A stretch of 64,000 nucleotides of DNA from Mytilus californianus (taxonomy: Eukaryota > Mollusca > Bivalvia > Mytilida > Mytilidae). A program made the position numbers and the translations under genes. Below are positions 1-11,157 of the stretch, one piece after another. The stretch spans positions 73,925,558 to 73,989,557 of the forward strand of contig NW_026262668.1 in assembly GCF_021869535.1 (NCBI RefSeq), written 5' to 3'. A model generated the notes under the pieces. The model worked only from the letters and a program-made list of their open reading frames with translations. It did not search any database and was not told the origin of the DNA. The number at the start of each line of letters is the position of its first letter. The first letter of the stretch is position 1.

Positions 1-775
1 AAATTTTCTTGTAAATTGAAGAGGTTTTTACTTGTTATATTAAACCCTGACACTCATAGTTTCAGTTTCCATGTGTCTGACGTTAGCCACTAGCCCCAAA
101 CTTCAAGTTATGTACTCTGTATTCAAAGATTTGAAGATAAATAGGATCAAGTTGAAACATAATGAGTAGATAACTGATCTCATAATCGAACATACAATAA
201 TCTTATTTTTAAAATTCAACAAGATATAATATATGTGTACAGAACTTATTTTTCTTGAACTCTACATTGAAAAAACACAAACGACAAAATTTCATCTGTT
301 TTAAGATTTAATTAATACATTTCTTATTTCATATAAATATATAAATGTATATTATTAAATATAATATCTAAAGCATGGACATTAAAATTAGGAATTTGTA
401 ATTCGGAAGTACTATTTACTATGAATTTTTTTTGTTCTATTTACAAAGACGCACTTTCTCAAAGCTACCTTGGTCCATTATTTTGGGTATATACTACTGA
501 CATTTACGAGAACAATTAAGACTGGAAGTTTTAATCTAATAATGTATTTGTACCAATTGAAAACTATATTGTTCATTAAAATCCAGTTTCAATGTTATAT
601 GATTTATAGTTTTATAGACAAACTGGCACGTTTTCTTGATTATATAATGAATTTTTAGTACAATGAAATGCGAATTATAAGTACTTAGCATTGAACTATG
701 CTTATAGTATGCTTCCAATACTTCTTTCTCTAAATGTTATATAAACTGCACAGGTCGCACTTTTATAATATTATT
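1..775. repeat. Left copy of a ~770-bp direct repeat
   Basis: The whole segment recurs in the same orientation at 8236-9006 with only scattered substitutions and small indels; both copies end at the same motif (CGCTTTTATAATATT or its variant). The left copy probably begins before the window. It has no credible coding content and is AT-rich. It may be a dispersed repeat or the two ends of a segmental duplication that trapped Naiad fragments between them. Confidence 0.8.
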
Positions 776-779
776 ATAA

Positions 780-1036
780 TTTGCAACAATTTCTCATAAA
801 GACCAAATTACACAAAGAGTAGTTAAAATTATAGACAAAGACATTATTCGTGACAAAAAGACTCACTTTAGTAAAACCTACTGCAATTACTCTAAACTCA
901 AGACTAAACTTAGGAAGCACTACATAGATGTCAAAGTGTTCTTTCTAAACAAGGACATGGTATATCGAACATTTAATTTGCAAGCGTTTTTTATTGACGA
1001 CGCCTTTAAAGTCGCAAATAACATCAAAGGAAAATA
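780..1036 (+). other. Open frame without start, possible coding relic
   Basis: A frame free of stops for 85 codons opens just after a TAA at 777 and closes at a TAA near 1036. It is lysine-rich and includes the string KVFFLNKDMVYRTFNL. There is no ATG and no obvious splice sites. I do not recognise the family. It could be a relic of the same mobile ORF whose remains follow at 1245-1780, or chance. Confidence 0.25.
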
Positions 1037-1244
1037 AAAAATGTTTAAAAGCCGACTTCCCGCTGTAACCATGAAGAAGCAGAAACCACAATGATTTTCA
1101 TGATGATGCAATGTTTTTCTACCTGGTGATTAAAATTACAAAATTAAAAAGTATGTGTTCAGACTGGTTCCATTGACAGCTTGAAGGATAACAGACGTTT
1201 TATCCCAGTTCACGCCACTGTTTCGTCTTTTAACCCAGTTGTCC

Positions 1245-1780
1245 ATTCATGCCTAGAGTGGATTTTATTTCACTTCAAATTTTTGTGGAATCGGTAAAAA
1301 GTCAGTATGCAACCTCCTTAGGACGAAAGCAAGCCACTTCAGTAATCTTGCTGCATTAGCACACGGTGATGTTGATAGTACTATATATGATGCTAGAATG
1401 TTTGTAACGGAGTTATACGACTTAAAATACAAGTTCAATAAATCGCACAACAATTGAAATTTGCTAAGACAACAGTTGTCTATATGTAAAGAGTATGATA
1501 AAACTACCGCCATGTGAGTTAGTATTTAAGCAACACGTACTACATTTGTACGAGCACTATGGAAAAGCAAAGTTTGGGTGAAGGCAAATGTTGCCATCCC
1601 AAATAATGGCACGCCGTTTCAGTTTGGTTGGAAAATTTAGCAAAATGACAAGTAAGAGCCAGTTATCTTTTAAAAAGACAAATGACATCAAACTCTCAAC
1701 AAGACCTTGTTTGTTCATGTAAAAGAGAAAGCATGTGCAGGCAGTATGCGGTAACAAGGAGCAGCGACTCATTTCTACTC
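1245..1780 (+). pseudogene. Decayed fragment of an uncharacterised invertebrate protein family (LPPC..KQH / cysteine-rich tail)
   Basis: Reading across several frameshifts on the plus strand gives, in order, STIYDARMFVTELYDLKYKF, then LPPCELVFKQHVL near 1505-1545, then VWVKANVAIPNN and FGWK near 1570-1635, then LVCSCKRE near 1700. I recall this order (a D-rich core, LPP..LKQH, a tryptophan pair, then a CXC-type cysteine tail) from a large uncharacterised family repeated in cnidarian and mollusc genomes. The piece carries at least two frameshifts and several stops, so it is non-functional. Family assignment rests on memory of the motif order and would need a profile search. Confidence 0.45.
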
Positions 1781-1849
1781 GTAAGTCATGAACATTTCAG
1801 TGTAACTTAGGATCAATTTTAGTCGTAAGATTTTTTGGTAAAAAGAGTC
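1776..1849 (+). repeat. Half copy of a short palindromic element
   Basis: The stretch from CTCGTAAGTCAT to the poly-T-rich end matches the right half of the palindromic element at 18683-18794. The left arm is missing. Confidence 0.6.
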
Positions 1850-2010
1850 ATATTCCAGTGGCAGTCCAAATTTCTCCGACCTTCATCCCGGACGTCTTCT
1901 GTTACAGGACCTACCTATTGTATTTATTGTTAATGTGTTCTGGTCCTGCACATGCATGAAATATTTGCCACTGGACTTTAAGCAACCAACATTCAATCAA
2001 TCAATCTTTC
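1850..2010 (+). mobile_element. 3' fragment of the SINE-like retroposon
   Basis: This matches the last ~160 bp of the element at 38379-38789, including the CCAGTGGCAGTCCAAATT block, the CATGCATGAAATATTTGC block and the terminal (CAAT)n tail. It is 5'-truncated and abuts the palindromic half-element before it. Confidence 0.75.
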
Positions 2011-2707
2011 CTGCACGATTTTTTGTTTTGTCAAAATGTAGGTAATTGTAATAATGACCATGCCGTATCAGCTGACATAGCTGATGACACAGATGACATA
2101 TCATGAACTTTATTTATTGGAAATATTTCTAACTAGATTGGGGTGTTCCTCGTTCGTTCAAGCCGTACGTGAATTTTAGCCTTCTATAATTTTTTCGACG
2201 TTTCATTCGGTCATGTCTTACTTTTTACGTGTATCGAGACTAACAGTGGGAAACGTTTTCAAGAAAACTCCGTGACATGACGAATCCTGGAAAACAGAGA
2301 TGAAAACTTACCTGAAAATGTTGTTGGATTTTATAATTTTGGATACTCTATTAATATATATATTTAATATTTAATGTATGTATATCTTGTCCAGAAATGC
2401 TTTTTATCGAGGTCGAAGATCAAGGTCATTCTGTTGCAGTTATTTATTAGGCTTTGAAATTTCCATCAAACGTGTTACCTTCGAAAGAGTTACAGAATAC
2501 GTTATTCTGGCGTCATGCGCAAATATGAAACACATCTTTGTCGGAACTTAATCATTGATAAATAGCACTACTTGTATAATTTATTGAATGGCTTATAGAT
2601 TTTGAAAAAATCTGCAGTTTGTTTCTCTGGATGAAAATTAGAATTTTTCAAGTGATGACCTTTGACCTTGATTTAAGGCATGATGGCACCAGCCTACATA
2701 TTTTGTC
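2011..2707. other. No gene seen
   Basis: AT-rich sequence with a short TA-rich run near 2340-2375. No exon, repeat or structured element could be supported. Confidence 0.5.
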
Positions 2708-4348
2708 AATTGTCAATAACACTTCCCTGCGAAATTTGTTATCCAAAAGTCCGAAATATCTTGAGCCTCAATCCATCAATTGGAAATACAACTTCAAAAT
2801 ACTGATGGATTCAGTCGAGGATTATGCCAGGCAATGGGCTAAACGCGAGAAAGAAGACGTAGATACTCTTTCCGTAAGGATTAAGGCTGTGAGGTCGTTG
2901 ATACAAATCCGAATTAAGAAACTAAATGGGCATATCAATACCCACGCTACGTCAATTTTTTAAGACCCAAATATTGCAAAACACTTGTCCTACCTCCATG
3001 ACAAATATGTTGTTGTCCCCGCAGATAACGCCCCAAACACCATCGTTTTAGTGTGTAAGTATCATTACATAGACTGCTTGATAAATGAATTAGGTATTGA
3101 CAATTCACTTGGAAACTCAACATATACCCTCACGACACTTATCAAAGAGGAAATCCTTGATAATCATAGGTCTGTTCTATGTTCCTTTGGAATTTCAACC
3201 AAAGATGAAGAACTGGATCTTCCATCACTGTATTGGATACCTAAACTACATAAGTGTCCTTCCAAACAACGGTATATTGCTGGGTCTTCCAAGTGCTCAT
3301 CGAAACCTCTTTCTAAATTATTAACATCTATTTTATCAGCAATCAAAGCCGGGCTCCAAAGTTATTGTGAAACTGCCTATTCTAGAGGTGGCGTAAATCA
3401 GATGTGGATACTAAAAAATTCCAAAGATCTTTTAGAGTACATACAATCTAAGACTCTCTCATCTTGCAATAGTATTAAAACATTTGACTTTTCTACACTT
3501 TACACAAGTATTCCCCATTCCAAACTAAAAGACAAATTGAAAGAGTTGGTATTACTTTGTTTCATTAAAAAGAATGGCGAACGTAGATACAAGTATCTTG
3601 TCTTGGGGAGGGATAAATCCTACTTTGTAAAGAATCACTCTGATTCAAACAAAACATTCTCTGAAACTGACATTATCAAGATGCTTGATTTCTTGATTGA
3701 CAACATATTTGTTACGTTTGGAGGACGTGTTTTTCAACAGACTGTCGGAATTCCAATGGGAACCAATTGTGCACCTCTTCTTGCCGACTTGTTTCTTTAT
3801 TATTATGAGGCTGGCTTCATACAGGAACTTCTTAGGAAGAAAGACAAGAAGTTAGCAATAACTCTACGTTCCGCTATATAGATGATGTTCTCTCACTAAA
3901 TAATATAAAATTTGGTGACTATGTTGAACGAATCTATCCCATCGAACTAGAGATAAAGGATACTACAGATACAGTTAAGTCTGCCTCATATCTTGACTTA
4001 CATCTAGCAATTGACAATGAGGGTCGGTTGAAAACAAAACTTTACGACAAAAGAGATGATATCAGCTTCCCAATTGTGAACTTTCCATTTCTATGTAGCA
4101 ACATTCCAGCAGCGCCTGCATACGGAGTATATATCTCCCAATTGATACGATATTCCCGGGCTTGTGTTTCCTATCATGATTTCCTTGATAGAGGATTGCT
4201 GCTCACTAGGAAGCTATTAAACCAAGAGTTCCAAATGGTGAAGTTGAAGTCATCCCTTCGTAAATTTTACGGACGCCATCACGAGTTGGTTGACCGTTAT
4301 GGAATAACCGTTTCACAGATGATATCGGATATGTTCCTTATGTCGTAA
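2708..4348 (+). pseudogene. Naiad-type Penelope-like reverse transcriptase, family 1, 5'-truncated and frameshifted
   Basis: This is nearly identical to the C-terminal ~550 codons of the copy at 57628-60470. Homology starts abruptly at ~2708, inside the linker that follows the CxC motif, so the GIY-YIG nuclease is absent. Visible reverse transcriptase motifs are FDFSTLYTSIPH (motif A, 3483-3518), GIPMGTNCAPLLADL (motif B, 3749-3793) and YIDDVL (motif C, just after 3870). Two lesions show against the sister copy: a Lys codon changed to TAA at 2961-2963, and a 7-base loss near 3860 that breaks the frame just before the catalytic YIDD. The stop at 4346-4348 matches the sister. This is a dead 5'-truncated insertion, as expected of target-primed reverse transcription. 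Confidence 0.9.
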
Positions 4349-4633
4349 CTACACGAATGTGACTTACCGAATTAGACTATTTACCGAATTTGTAATAACA
4401 TAAGCAACACGACTGGTGCCACATGTGGAGCAGGATCTGCTTACCCTTCCGGAGCACCTGAGATCACCCCCAGTTTTTGGTGGGGTTCGTGTTGCTTAGT
4501 CTTTGGTTTTCTATGTTGTGTCGTCTGTGCTATTATTTGTCTGTTTGTCTTTTTATTTTTGGCCATGGCGTTGTCAGTTTGTTTTCGATCTATGAGTTTG
4601 ACTGTCCCTCTGGTATCTTTCGTCCCTCTTTTA
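4349..4633 (+). repeat. 3' tail of Naiad family 1 (tail C)
   Basis: This is the 3' untranslated region of the preceding retroelement. It contains the block GCCACATGTGGAGCAGGATC and ends near TATCTTTCGTCCCTCTTTTA, the same terminus as at 60878. The same tail occurs separately elsewhere in the window on both strands. Confidence 0.85.
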
Positions 4634-4855
4634 CGACACATATATCCAATAAGTATACGATTTAAGCTTTCAAATGAGCTATTTTAATGCCATGAGGTAT
4701 GTAGGTAATTGAAATTTCTAAAATTGTCCTCTCCACCGCTCCGCTAAAAAGGATATTACCAAAAATGGACTAAACAGTAAAGGTTAATAATTTACAAAGA
4801 CAGATAAAAGAACACTATAACACGTAATAAGGATGATAAACAACGTCAGTGCCTA
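4634..4855. other. Spacer between opposed Naiad fragments
   Basis: No feature recognised; it separates a plus-strand and a minus-strand Naiad fragment lying tail to tail. Confidence 0.5.
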
Positions 4856-5350
4856 GAATCTATACTTCAAGACCATCATGTATTATTTGTGAAGTTGATA
4901 CGGAATATTTATCAACAAGGTCTTGGTATCTTCCGATGAATTTTTTAGAAAAAGGACGAGACGTTCTTTGACATAACCCTGGTTCATCAACTTTCTGATC
5001 AGAAACCGGAGACGTTTTATAAAGTCTGGGTAGCAGCTGCAAGCTCTTTAATACCGAATTAGTTGGGAAATATATATACTATATGCAGGTGAAGTTGGTA
5101 TATTGCTACTAAGGTAGTGGAAATTGATAATTTCAAAATTAAAATCGTCCCGTTTGTCATAGATTCTGGTACTTAGATGACCGCTTATGTCAAATGCGAG
5201 GTATAAGTCTAAACATGAGGCAGAGGAAGCCGTGTCTGTTTCTTTAATTTCTAGTTCTGGGGGATATATTAATGGAACCCAATCAGAAATGTTTATATTA
5301 TTAATGGAAAGAACATCATCAATATATCTGAATGTGAAATTAAATCTGTT
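4856..5350 (-). pseudogene. Naiad reverse transcriptase C-terminal fragment, family 3
   Basis: Minus-strand translation gives FNFTFRYIDDVLSINN (RT motif C), then IYPPELEIKETDTASSASCL, IYDKRDDFNFEIINF and PAYSIYISQLIRY, and after a frame break PFSKKFIGRYQDLVDKYSVS. This is the same order as the C-terminus of family 1 but clearly diverged, so it is a separate family. The same family recurs at 52590-53664. The fragment begins at motif C and is internally frameshifted near 5045. Confidence 0.85.
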
Positions 5351-5415
5351 CCATCGACCTTGAAATAAAGGATACAATAGATTCAGTTAAGTTTTCCTCC
5401 TATCTTAACTTGTAG
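5351..5415 (+). pseudogene. Short plus-strand Naiad fragment joined head to head with the minus fragment
   Basis: The sequence aligns with the family 1 stretch just after motif C (ELEIKDT..SVKSASYLDL in the functional frame). It adjoins the opposite-strand fragment at ~5350 without a spacer, so this is an inverted junction within Naiad sequence. Confidence 0.65.
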
Positions 5416-5690
5416 CCAACGTATTGTATTTTGCAAATTCAGAAACATGCAAACGATATTGTAGTATACAAAAAGATGTTAAATTTAACTTTTAATGATT
5501 TATAATCATTTATATAGTTCAAATCCTCTTTTAATACTTTGTCTGAGTTGTCATTGTAGACGGTCCGAGTTGACTTTGTAGACGGTATGAGTTGACTTAT
5601 TAGTCGGTCCGATTTGACTCTGTCCGAGTTATCTTCGGGTCGAGTTGTGCCGCATTCGTTAAATTGCAACAGCTAATGAAATCCGTTATT
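5416..5690. repeat. Irregular repeat of a GTCCGAGTTGAC-type motif
   Basis: Between about 5540 and 5650 the motif GACGGTCCGAGTTGACT recurs four to five times with variable spacing and substitutions. No coding content. Confidence 0.5.
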
Positions 5691-5699
5691 ACAAATATT

Positions 5700-6065
5700 A
5701 CCCAGAATGCAATATTATTGAATATATATATTTTTTACCACATCTAGATAGAATTAGAAATAAAATATTACACATAAATTTTTATTTTTTGACTGTATGT
5801 AAAAAAAATATTGCATGTATATTTGAAAGTTTTGAACATATGTTTTTATTTTTTTAATATATATAGAAAAATATTGCATATATATTTGTAAGTATTAAAC
5901 ATAAATATAAATATATTGCATATATATTTGTAAGTTTTGAATATAAATAGAAAAATATTGCATACATATTTGTAAGTTTTGAACATAAATTTTTATTTTT
6001 TGAATATAACTAGAAAAATATTGCATATATATTTGTAAGTTTTGAACATAATTTTTTAATCAGTA
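5700..6065. repeat. AT-rich minisatellite
   Basis: Four to five imperfect units of ~60-75 bp, each containing the core AATATTGCATATATATTTGT followed by AAGTTTTGAACATAA. Unit length varies through loss of the poly-T segment. Confidence 0.8.
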
Positions 6066-6194
6066 TTTGTTTTTTTAATATTGAAACGTTTGACGTGCCA
6101 TACATAACATTCAATTGCATGACGTGTTTCATTAAACACGGTGAGGTTTTCTTCATTTACACCTTTGGTGTGATTTATCAGAGTGTTAAGATAA

Positions 6195-6425
6195 GCAGGA
6201 AAAAGTTAAATCACAAAAATACTGAACTCCGAGGAAAATTCAAAACGGAAAGTCCCTAATCAAATGGCAAAATCAAAAGCTAAAACACATCAAACGAATG
6301 GACAACAACTGTCATATTCCTGACTAGGTACAGGCATTTTCTTATGTAGAAAATGGTGGATTGAACCTGGTTTTATAGCGCTAAACCTCTCACTTGTATG
6401 ACAGTCGCATCAAATTCCATTATAT
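6195..6425 (-). repeat. Dispersed repeat B2, minus orientation
   Basis: Shares blocks with 6721-7150, 50820-51060 and 63595-63965: an ACTGAACTCC-type end, GGCAAAATCAAA, CATATTCCTGACTAGGTACA, and CTCTCACTTGTATGACAG. No open frame. It shares the CCAAGTCAGGA / AACCCA module with tail A and repeat B1, so it may be a further retroelement tail. Confidence 0.7.
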
Positions 6426-6599
6426 TGACAACGATGCTAGGAAGTTGCTATAGGTTTGTACAGATACTATATCACATATCTATGTCTAGAATCTGTGTCG
6501 ATTTCTAGGAAAATCTCGAGATTTGAATCAGACCTCGTTAACGTTACCTTCAAGTTCACTGGGGACACGAAGAAAGGCGTGCACTGAAATAAGAATTAT

Positions 6600-6720
6600 T
6601 GAGTGAATGGACATTGTCATTACATCAAAACAAGATTAGAAGATTTCTGTCCCTCAGAAAATACCCGGACAACATCGTTTTTGTTTGTTAATCACATTAC
6701 ATCAACTGTTCGATAAAGAA
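6600..6720 (+). pseudogene. Naiad RT fragment interrupted by a repeat B2 insertion (left part)
   Basis: Positions 6660-6720 match the family 1 segment encoding PNNIVFVCKYHYINCLI with several substitutions. The match stops at ~6720 and resumes at ~7175, so this relic and the next were one copy before a repeat inserted. Confidence 0.65.
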
Positions 6721-7150
6721 AAAAGTATAACAAAAATACTGAACTCTAAAGCAAATAAAAAAAGGGGAAGTCCATAAAAACTGACAAAATCAAATGCTAT
6801 TAATCAACGGAACAAGTGAAAACCCACTGCCATATTCCTGACTTTGTACAGGCATTTTCCAAAGAAAATGGTGTGTTAAACCTGGTTTTATTGCTAGCTT
6901 AACCTCCCACTTGTATGACAATAGTTTATAAAATTGGGTGAGCAACCCAAACAGAAATTATAGGTTAATGTGACAATAATTGGGATCCAGCAGCCAAAAC
7001 TGTGTAAACATATATCACAGACATACAACTGAACTGACTAAAAAATTCAAACAAACTTACATATAAATCTAACAAAGACACCAACAAAAAAGGTGTAGAT
7101 ATTAAGAATTTGACGATGACGTCAACAAAACAGGTTTTTGTCGTTGATAG
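6721..7150 (-). repeat. Dispersed repeat B2 inserted inside a Naiad relic
   Basis: A longer B2 copy that includes the block ATCTAACAAAGACACCAACA and the GATCCAGCAGCCAAAACTG block also found at 52110-52310 and, inverted, at 63600-63690. Naiad sequence continues on both sides. Confidence 0.7.
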
Positions 7151-7154
7151 TACA

Positions 7155-7750
7155 TACTAGACTAAAGTTATTGAAAATTGATTTTGGAAACTCAACATAT
7201 ACTCCCACAACCAGGAGGAAATCATAAACATGTTCTATGTTCCTGTGGAAGTTCAACAAAAAATGAAGTACTGGATCTTCCTTCACTGTACTAGTATATC
7301 AAAATTAACGTTATAAACGTTAAAATATGCGTTGATATCGTTGTTTGATCGAAAACATTTTCGGCAAATTTGACATGTACGTTACGAATAGAAGCTAGCA
7401 TTATCGTTCCTCTGTAAAGATGATGTTCCCTCACCAAATCATTCAAAGATTGGTGATGTTGATGATGATTTCAGCTTTCCAACTGTTAACATGCAATTTG
7501 CATGTAGCAACATTACAGCAGCGCCTTCATATAGAGTATGTATCTCCCTGTTGGTACGATATTTCAGAGGTTTGCGTTTCCTTTCATGATTTCCTTGATA
7601 GATGGTTGCTGATCACAAGGAAGCTATTGAACCAAGGATACCTAGTCGAAAAGTTGAAGTTATCCCTTTCGGAAATTTTACGGAGATGATTGACCGTTAT
7701 GAAAAAAACCTGTCACAGATAACCACGGATATGTTTAAACTGTCGTAGCG
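7155..7750 (+). pseudogene. Naiad RT fragment, right part
   Basis: Resumes with the family 1 stretch encoding LGNSTYT..T and DEELDLPSLY (7180-7290). It then has a large internal deletion and continues near 7410 with the motif C region (a substituted GATGATGTTC core), the C-terminal NFPF..SNIPAAP and DFLDRxLL equivalents, and a stop near 7746. Many indels; non-functional. Confidence 0.8.
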
Positions 7751-7799
7751 CTTCTCTCGTTATCTTTTCCTCGATTGTGATATCAACTAATGAGACGTT

Positions 7800-8065
7800 A
7801 CACCGAATTTGAACTTACCATAAGCAACACGACGGGCGCCACACGTGGAGCAGGATATGCTTACCCTTCCGGAACACCTGCTACATTTGTATAACCCCCG
7901 TCTTGTGTGTGGTCAGTCTTTAGTTATGTATGTAGTGTTAAGCAGACTGTTTTTTGTAGATTTTCGTTTTTGTCATGATTTTGTCGGCTTCGTTTCAACT
8001 TGTGAGCTTTGTGATTCTCCGTTTGGTATATTCTGCCTATTTTCCCCTTTTGTCCTTTTGCAAAG
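7800..8065 (+). repeat. Diverged tail C
   Basis: Follows the relic above and keeps the GCAACACGACGGGCGCCACA, GTGGAGCAGGAT and CTTACCCTTCCGGA blocks, ending near 8065. It belongs to the same degenerate insertion. Confidence 0.8.
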
Positions 8066-8235
8066 CAAATATATATTCCTATCTAACATACCCTTATTTT
8101 GCTGATTGATATTCAGATTTTTTTTTGGTTTTGATTTGTATATTCAAATTTGATTACCGAGATTATTGGAAACAGATAAACTGCAGTGGCTCTGATTTGT
8201 TTACGTAAAACACACATCGAAGTCAAATTATAACA
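8066..8235. other. No feature seen
   Basis: Short AT-rich spacer. Confidence 0.5.
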
Positions 8236-9006
8236 CTAAAATGTTCTTGTAAATTGAAGAGGTTTTTACTTGTAACATTAAAACCTAACACTCATAGTTT
8301 CAGTTTCCATGTGTCTGTCGTTTGTCACTAGCCCCAAACTTCAAGTAATTTACTCTGTATTCAAAGATTTGAAGATAAATAGTATCAAGTTGAAACATAA
8401 TGAGTAGATAACTGCTCTCATAAGCGAACATACAACAATCTTATTTTTAAAATTCAACAAGATATAATTATGTGTACAGAACTTATTTTTCTTGAACTCT
8501 ACGTTGAAAAAACACAAACGACAAAATTTCATCTGTTTTAAGATTTAATTAATAAATTTCTTATTTCATATAAATATATATATATATTATTAAATATAAT
8601 ATCTAAAGCATGGACATGGTAGTTAGGAATTTGTAATTCGGAAGTACTGTTTACTATGAAATATTTTTTTCTATTTACAAAGACGCACTTTCTCAAAGCT
8701 ACCTTGGTCCATTATTTTGGGTATATACTACTGACATTAAGAAACCCATTAAGACTGAAAGTTTTAATCTAATAATGTATTTGTACCAATTGAAAACTTT
8801 ACTGTTCATTAAAATCCAGTTTCAATGTTATATGATTTATAGTTTTATAGACAAAATGGCACGTTTTCTTGATTATATAATGAATTTTTAGTAAAATGAA
8901 ATGCGAGTTATAAGTACTTAGCATTGAACTATGCTTATAGTATGCTTCCAATACTACTTTCTCCAAATGTTATATAAACTGCACAGGTCGCGCTTTTATA
9001 ATATTC
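8236..9006. repeat. Right copy of the ~770-bp direct repeat
   Basis: Near-identical to 1-775, with small differences such as a changed TA run near 8575. See the left copy. Confidence 0.8.
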
Positions 9007-9734
9007 AAAAATAATTTAAAAAACAGTCCTTAAAGTTACACTAGATTTTCGTCAGTTGCTATCTCGGCGATGTCCTTTTTCGTCGTCCTGAAATAATATA
9101 AAAAGGAGTTTTATGATCAATGTTTTACGATATTTGACAAATTGTGTCGCTATTTAGACAAAATTTTCTGACTGTAAAGATCTACCCCGTGTTGTCATTC
9201 AGTTTACAGAACACTAATCTCGTTGATGATATTTATATAAGGTGAAATATAGATTAGTCTGTTAAGAGTTATATCATTCAGAAACAAATGTTGAACAAAT
9301 AATTTTTATTTTGTATATTTTATATATTTTATATATTTTATATATTTTCAGATATACTTTATCACTTTAAGGCAGAACATTGTTTGTGGTTTATCCCACC
9401 TACATGTTATGCCTGTACCAAGTGAAACTATCAGGACATGTATTTTTCGTTGTTATTGTTCTGTGTTGTATGTCTGGGTTTTCCTCGAGGAAGTCCAATG
9501 TTTGTGGCTAGTGTTGTCTTTTCTATTGTTCTATATTGTTTTGTAATTGCTGTCTTTCTATATGGTATAATTTCAATAGGATCAAATAGTCTGCAATCAA
9601 TTTTATTTCATTAAATTTATAATATTTCATTTCAACAATTATGAATTAGACTTGTTAAAAGAAGTTTTGATAAACGAAAAAGAGTTTTATAAGAACTACT
9701 ATTTGGCCCCTGAAATTGAAAAATTTAATGAATG
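9007..9734. other. No gene; contains a (TTTTATATA)n microsatellite
   Basis: About four units of a 9-bp TTTTATATA repeat lie at 9313-9350. The rest is unremarkable. Confidence 0.6.
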
Positions 9735-9925
9735 AACAGGCCGTTGGTTTTCTCGTTTGAACTGTTTTACATTTGTTATTTCGGGGCCTTTTATAGTTGA
9801 CTATGCGGTATGGGTTTTGCTCATTGTCGAAGGCCATTCGATGACCTATAGTTGTTAACTTCTATGCCATGTTTGATCTCTGTGGAGAGTTGTCTCATTG
9901 TCAATCATACTTCAATCTTCTTATT
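9735..9925 (+). repeat. Tail A (3' end of Naiad family 2), 5'-truncated
   Basis: Contains the family blocks CTTTTATAGTTGACTATGCG, GGGTTTTGCTCATTG, GAAGGCC, GACCTATAGTTGTTAACTTC and GGAGAGTTGTCTCATTG, ending in CTTCTTATTTT. The same string is the 3' end of the family 2 elements at 39725-44040 and 51059-52095. Confidence 0.8.
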
Positions 9926-10738
9926 TTGATATTTACCTTATTGCAAAAAAACAAAAAACAAAAACAAAACAAAAAATAAAGTATGCTAAAGCAGCATAAA
10001 CATATTAACAATATGATGACAAAGCAATAGAGAGCAATACACAATGTAAAAATAAAAACAAGATACGTTAAGCAATAACATGTGATCCAATTAACCATGC
10101 TGAAGTTATGTAATTACACAATTTCTTGATAAGTGAACTATTAATTTATATAATGTAAATGTTTGGCCAAAAGTATTCCTCGTTTATGTATATGCTGGGT
10201 ATGCTAAAAAAAGTGGTTTTCGACACATTGTTTGATACAATAATTGAATAAACGTCAAATAAGATAAACTAGTAATGGAATTCTTCGACTTTAAAATTTA
10301 TGTTAATTTCGTTAATAAATGAAAAAAATCAATTACAATATACTCTGCATGGTCACCTTAGTGCATGTAATCTAATGCTATGGTGACAACATAAACATAT
10401 CAAAATAGACATGAAAAATTGCCATTTTGTACAAGTGTTTGGTCAAATCAATAAAAGTAATAGTCTCCCTCGCGAGACACTACGGAAAAAGTATTGCTCA
10501 AGCCTTACGGTTACATCCTTGTCCGTTGTTCATCTGGACTTTAGTTGTCTCATTCGCATATATATGTTGTATTTAAGACAGTTTATTAAAAATGTTAGCA
10601 ATGTTAAGAAGTATTTTATTTGATGGATTTGTATAATTGTGTTTCTTGATTTTTAACATTCTAATTCAAGGGACCAAAACAAATCTATTTCTTATATACA
10701 AACAGATTTTTTTTAACTACACAATGCAAAATTGTTCA
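9926..10738. other. No gene seen
   Basis: AT-rich, with A-rich runs near 9945-9980. No supported feature. Confidence 0.5.
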
Positions 10739-10990
10739 GTTTCTTTCATGTCCCCTGGTCTTCGATTTTTTTTCATATTTACCGTTCACTTTAGTCGATT
10801 ATAAATACTTTAAGTATCATTTCAAAGTAGGGAATAATCCTAAAAAGTGACAACTCAACTTAATATTTGTTCTACTTTCGTTGTCTTTCATGTCCCCTTG
10901 GTCTTCGATATTTCTTTTTAATCCGTCAATTTAAGTCGATTTATTATTTTTCTAAATGTGATTTCAAAAAGGCAATGATAAAAAAGGTGA
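10739..10990. repeat. Two-unit tandem repeat, ~143 bp
   Basis: The block CTTTCATGTCCCC(T)GGTCTTCGAT starts both units (about 10742 and 10885), followed by an AAGTCGATT-like block and a TTTCAAA block in each. Confidence 0.65.
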
Positions 10991-11157
10991 TTAATAATTT
11001 CAGTTGTTTTTCTAGATTTTATTTTCACCTTTTAGAATTAAGGAACGACTTAAGATTACGCTGATCTTTAACATGCGTCATACGTATAATTTAACATGGT
11101 ATTATTTCAACCTTGGCGTCAGCTGAGTCAAGGAACCAGGTGGAAATTGACTTATTA

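Noticed and set aside
5700-6065. Possible CRISPR-like array of repeats
   Set aside because: Units are contiguous AT-rich minisatellite repeats with no unique spacers, and the genome is eukaryotic.
1-9006. The 770-bp direct repeats as LTRs of a large retrotransposon
   Set aside because: No gag-pol, primer binding site or polypurine tract between them, and the spacer is Naiad debris in mixed orientation.
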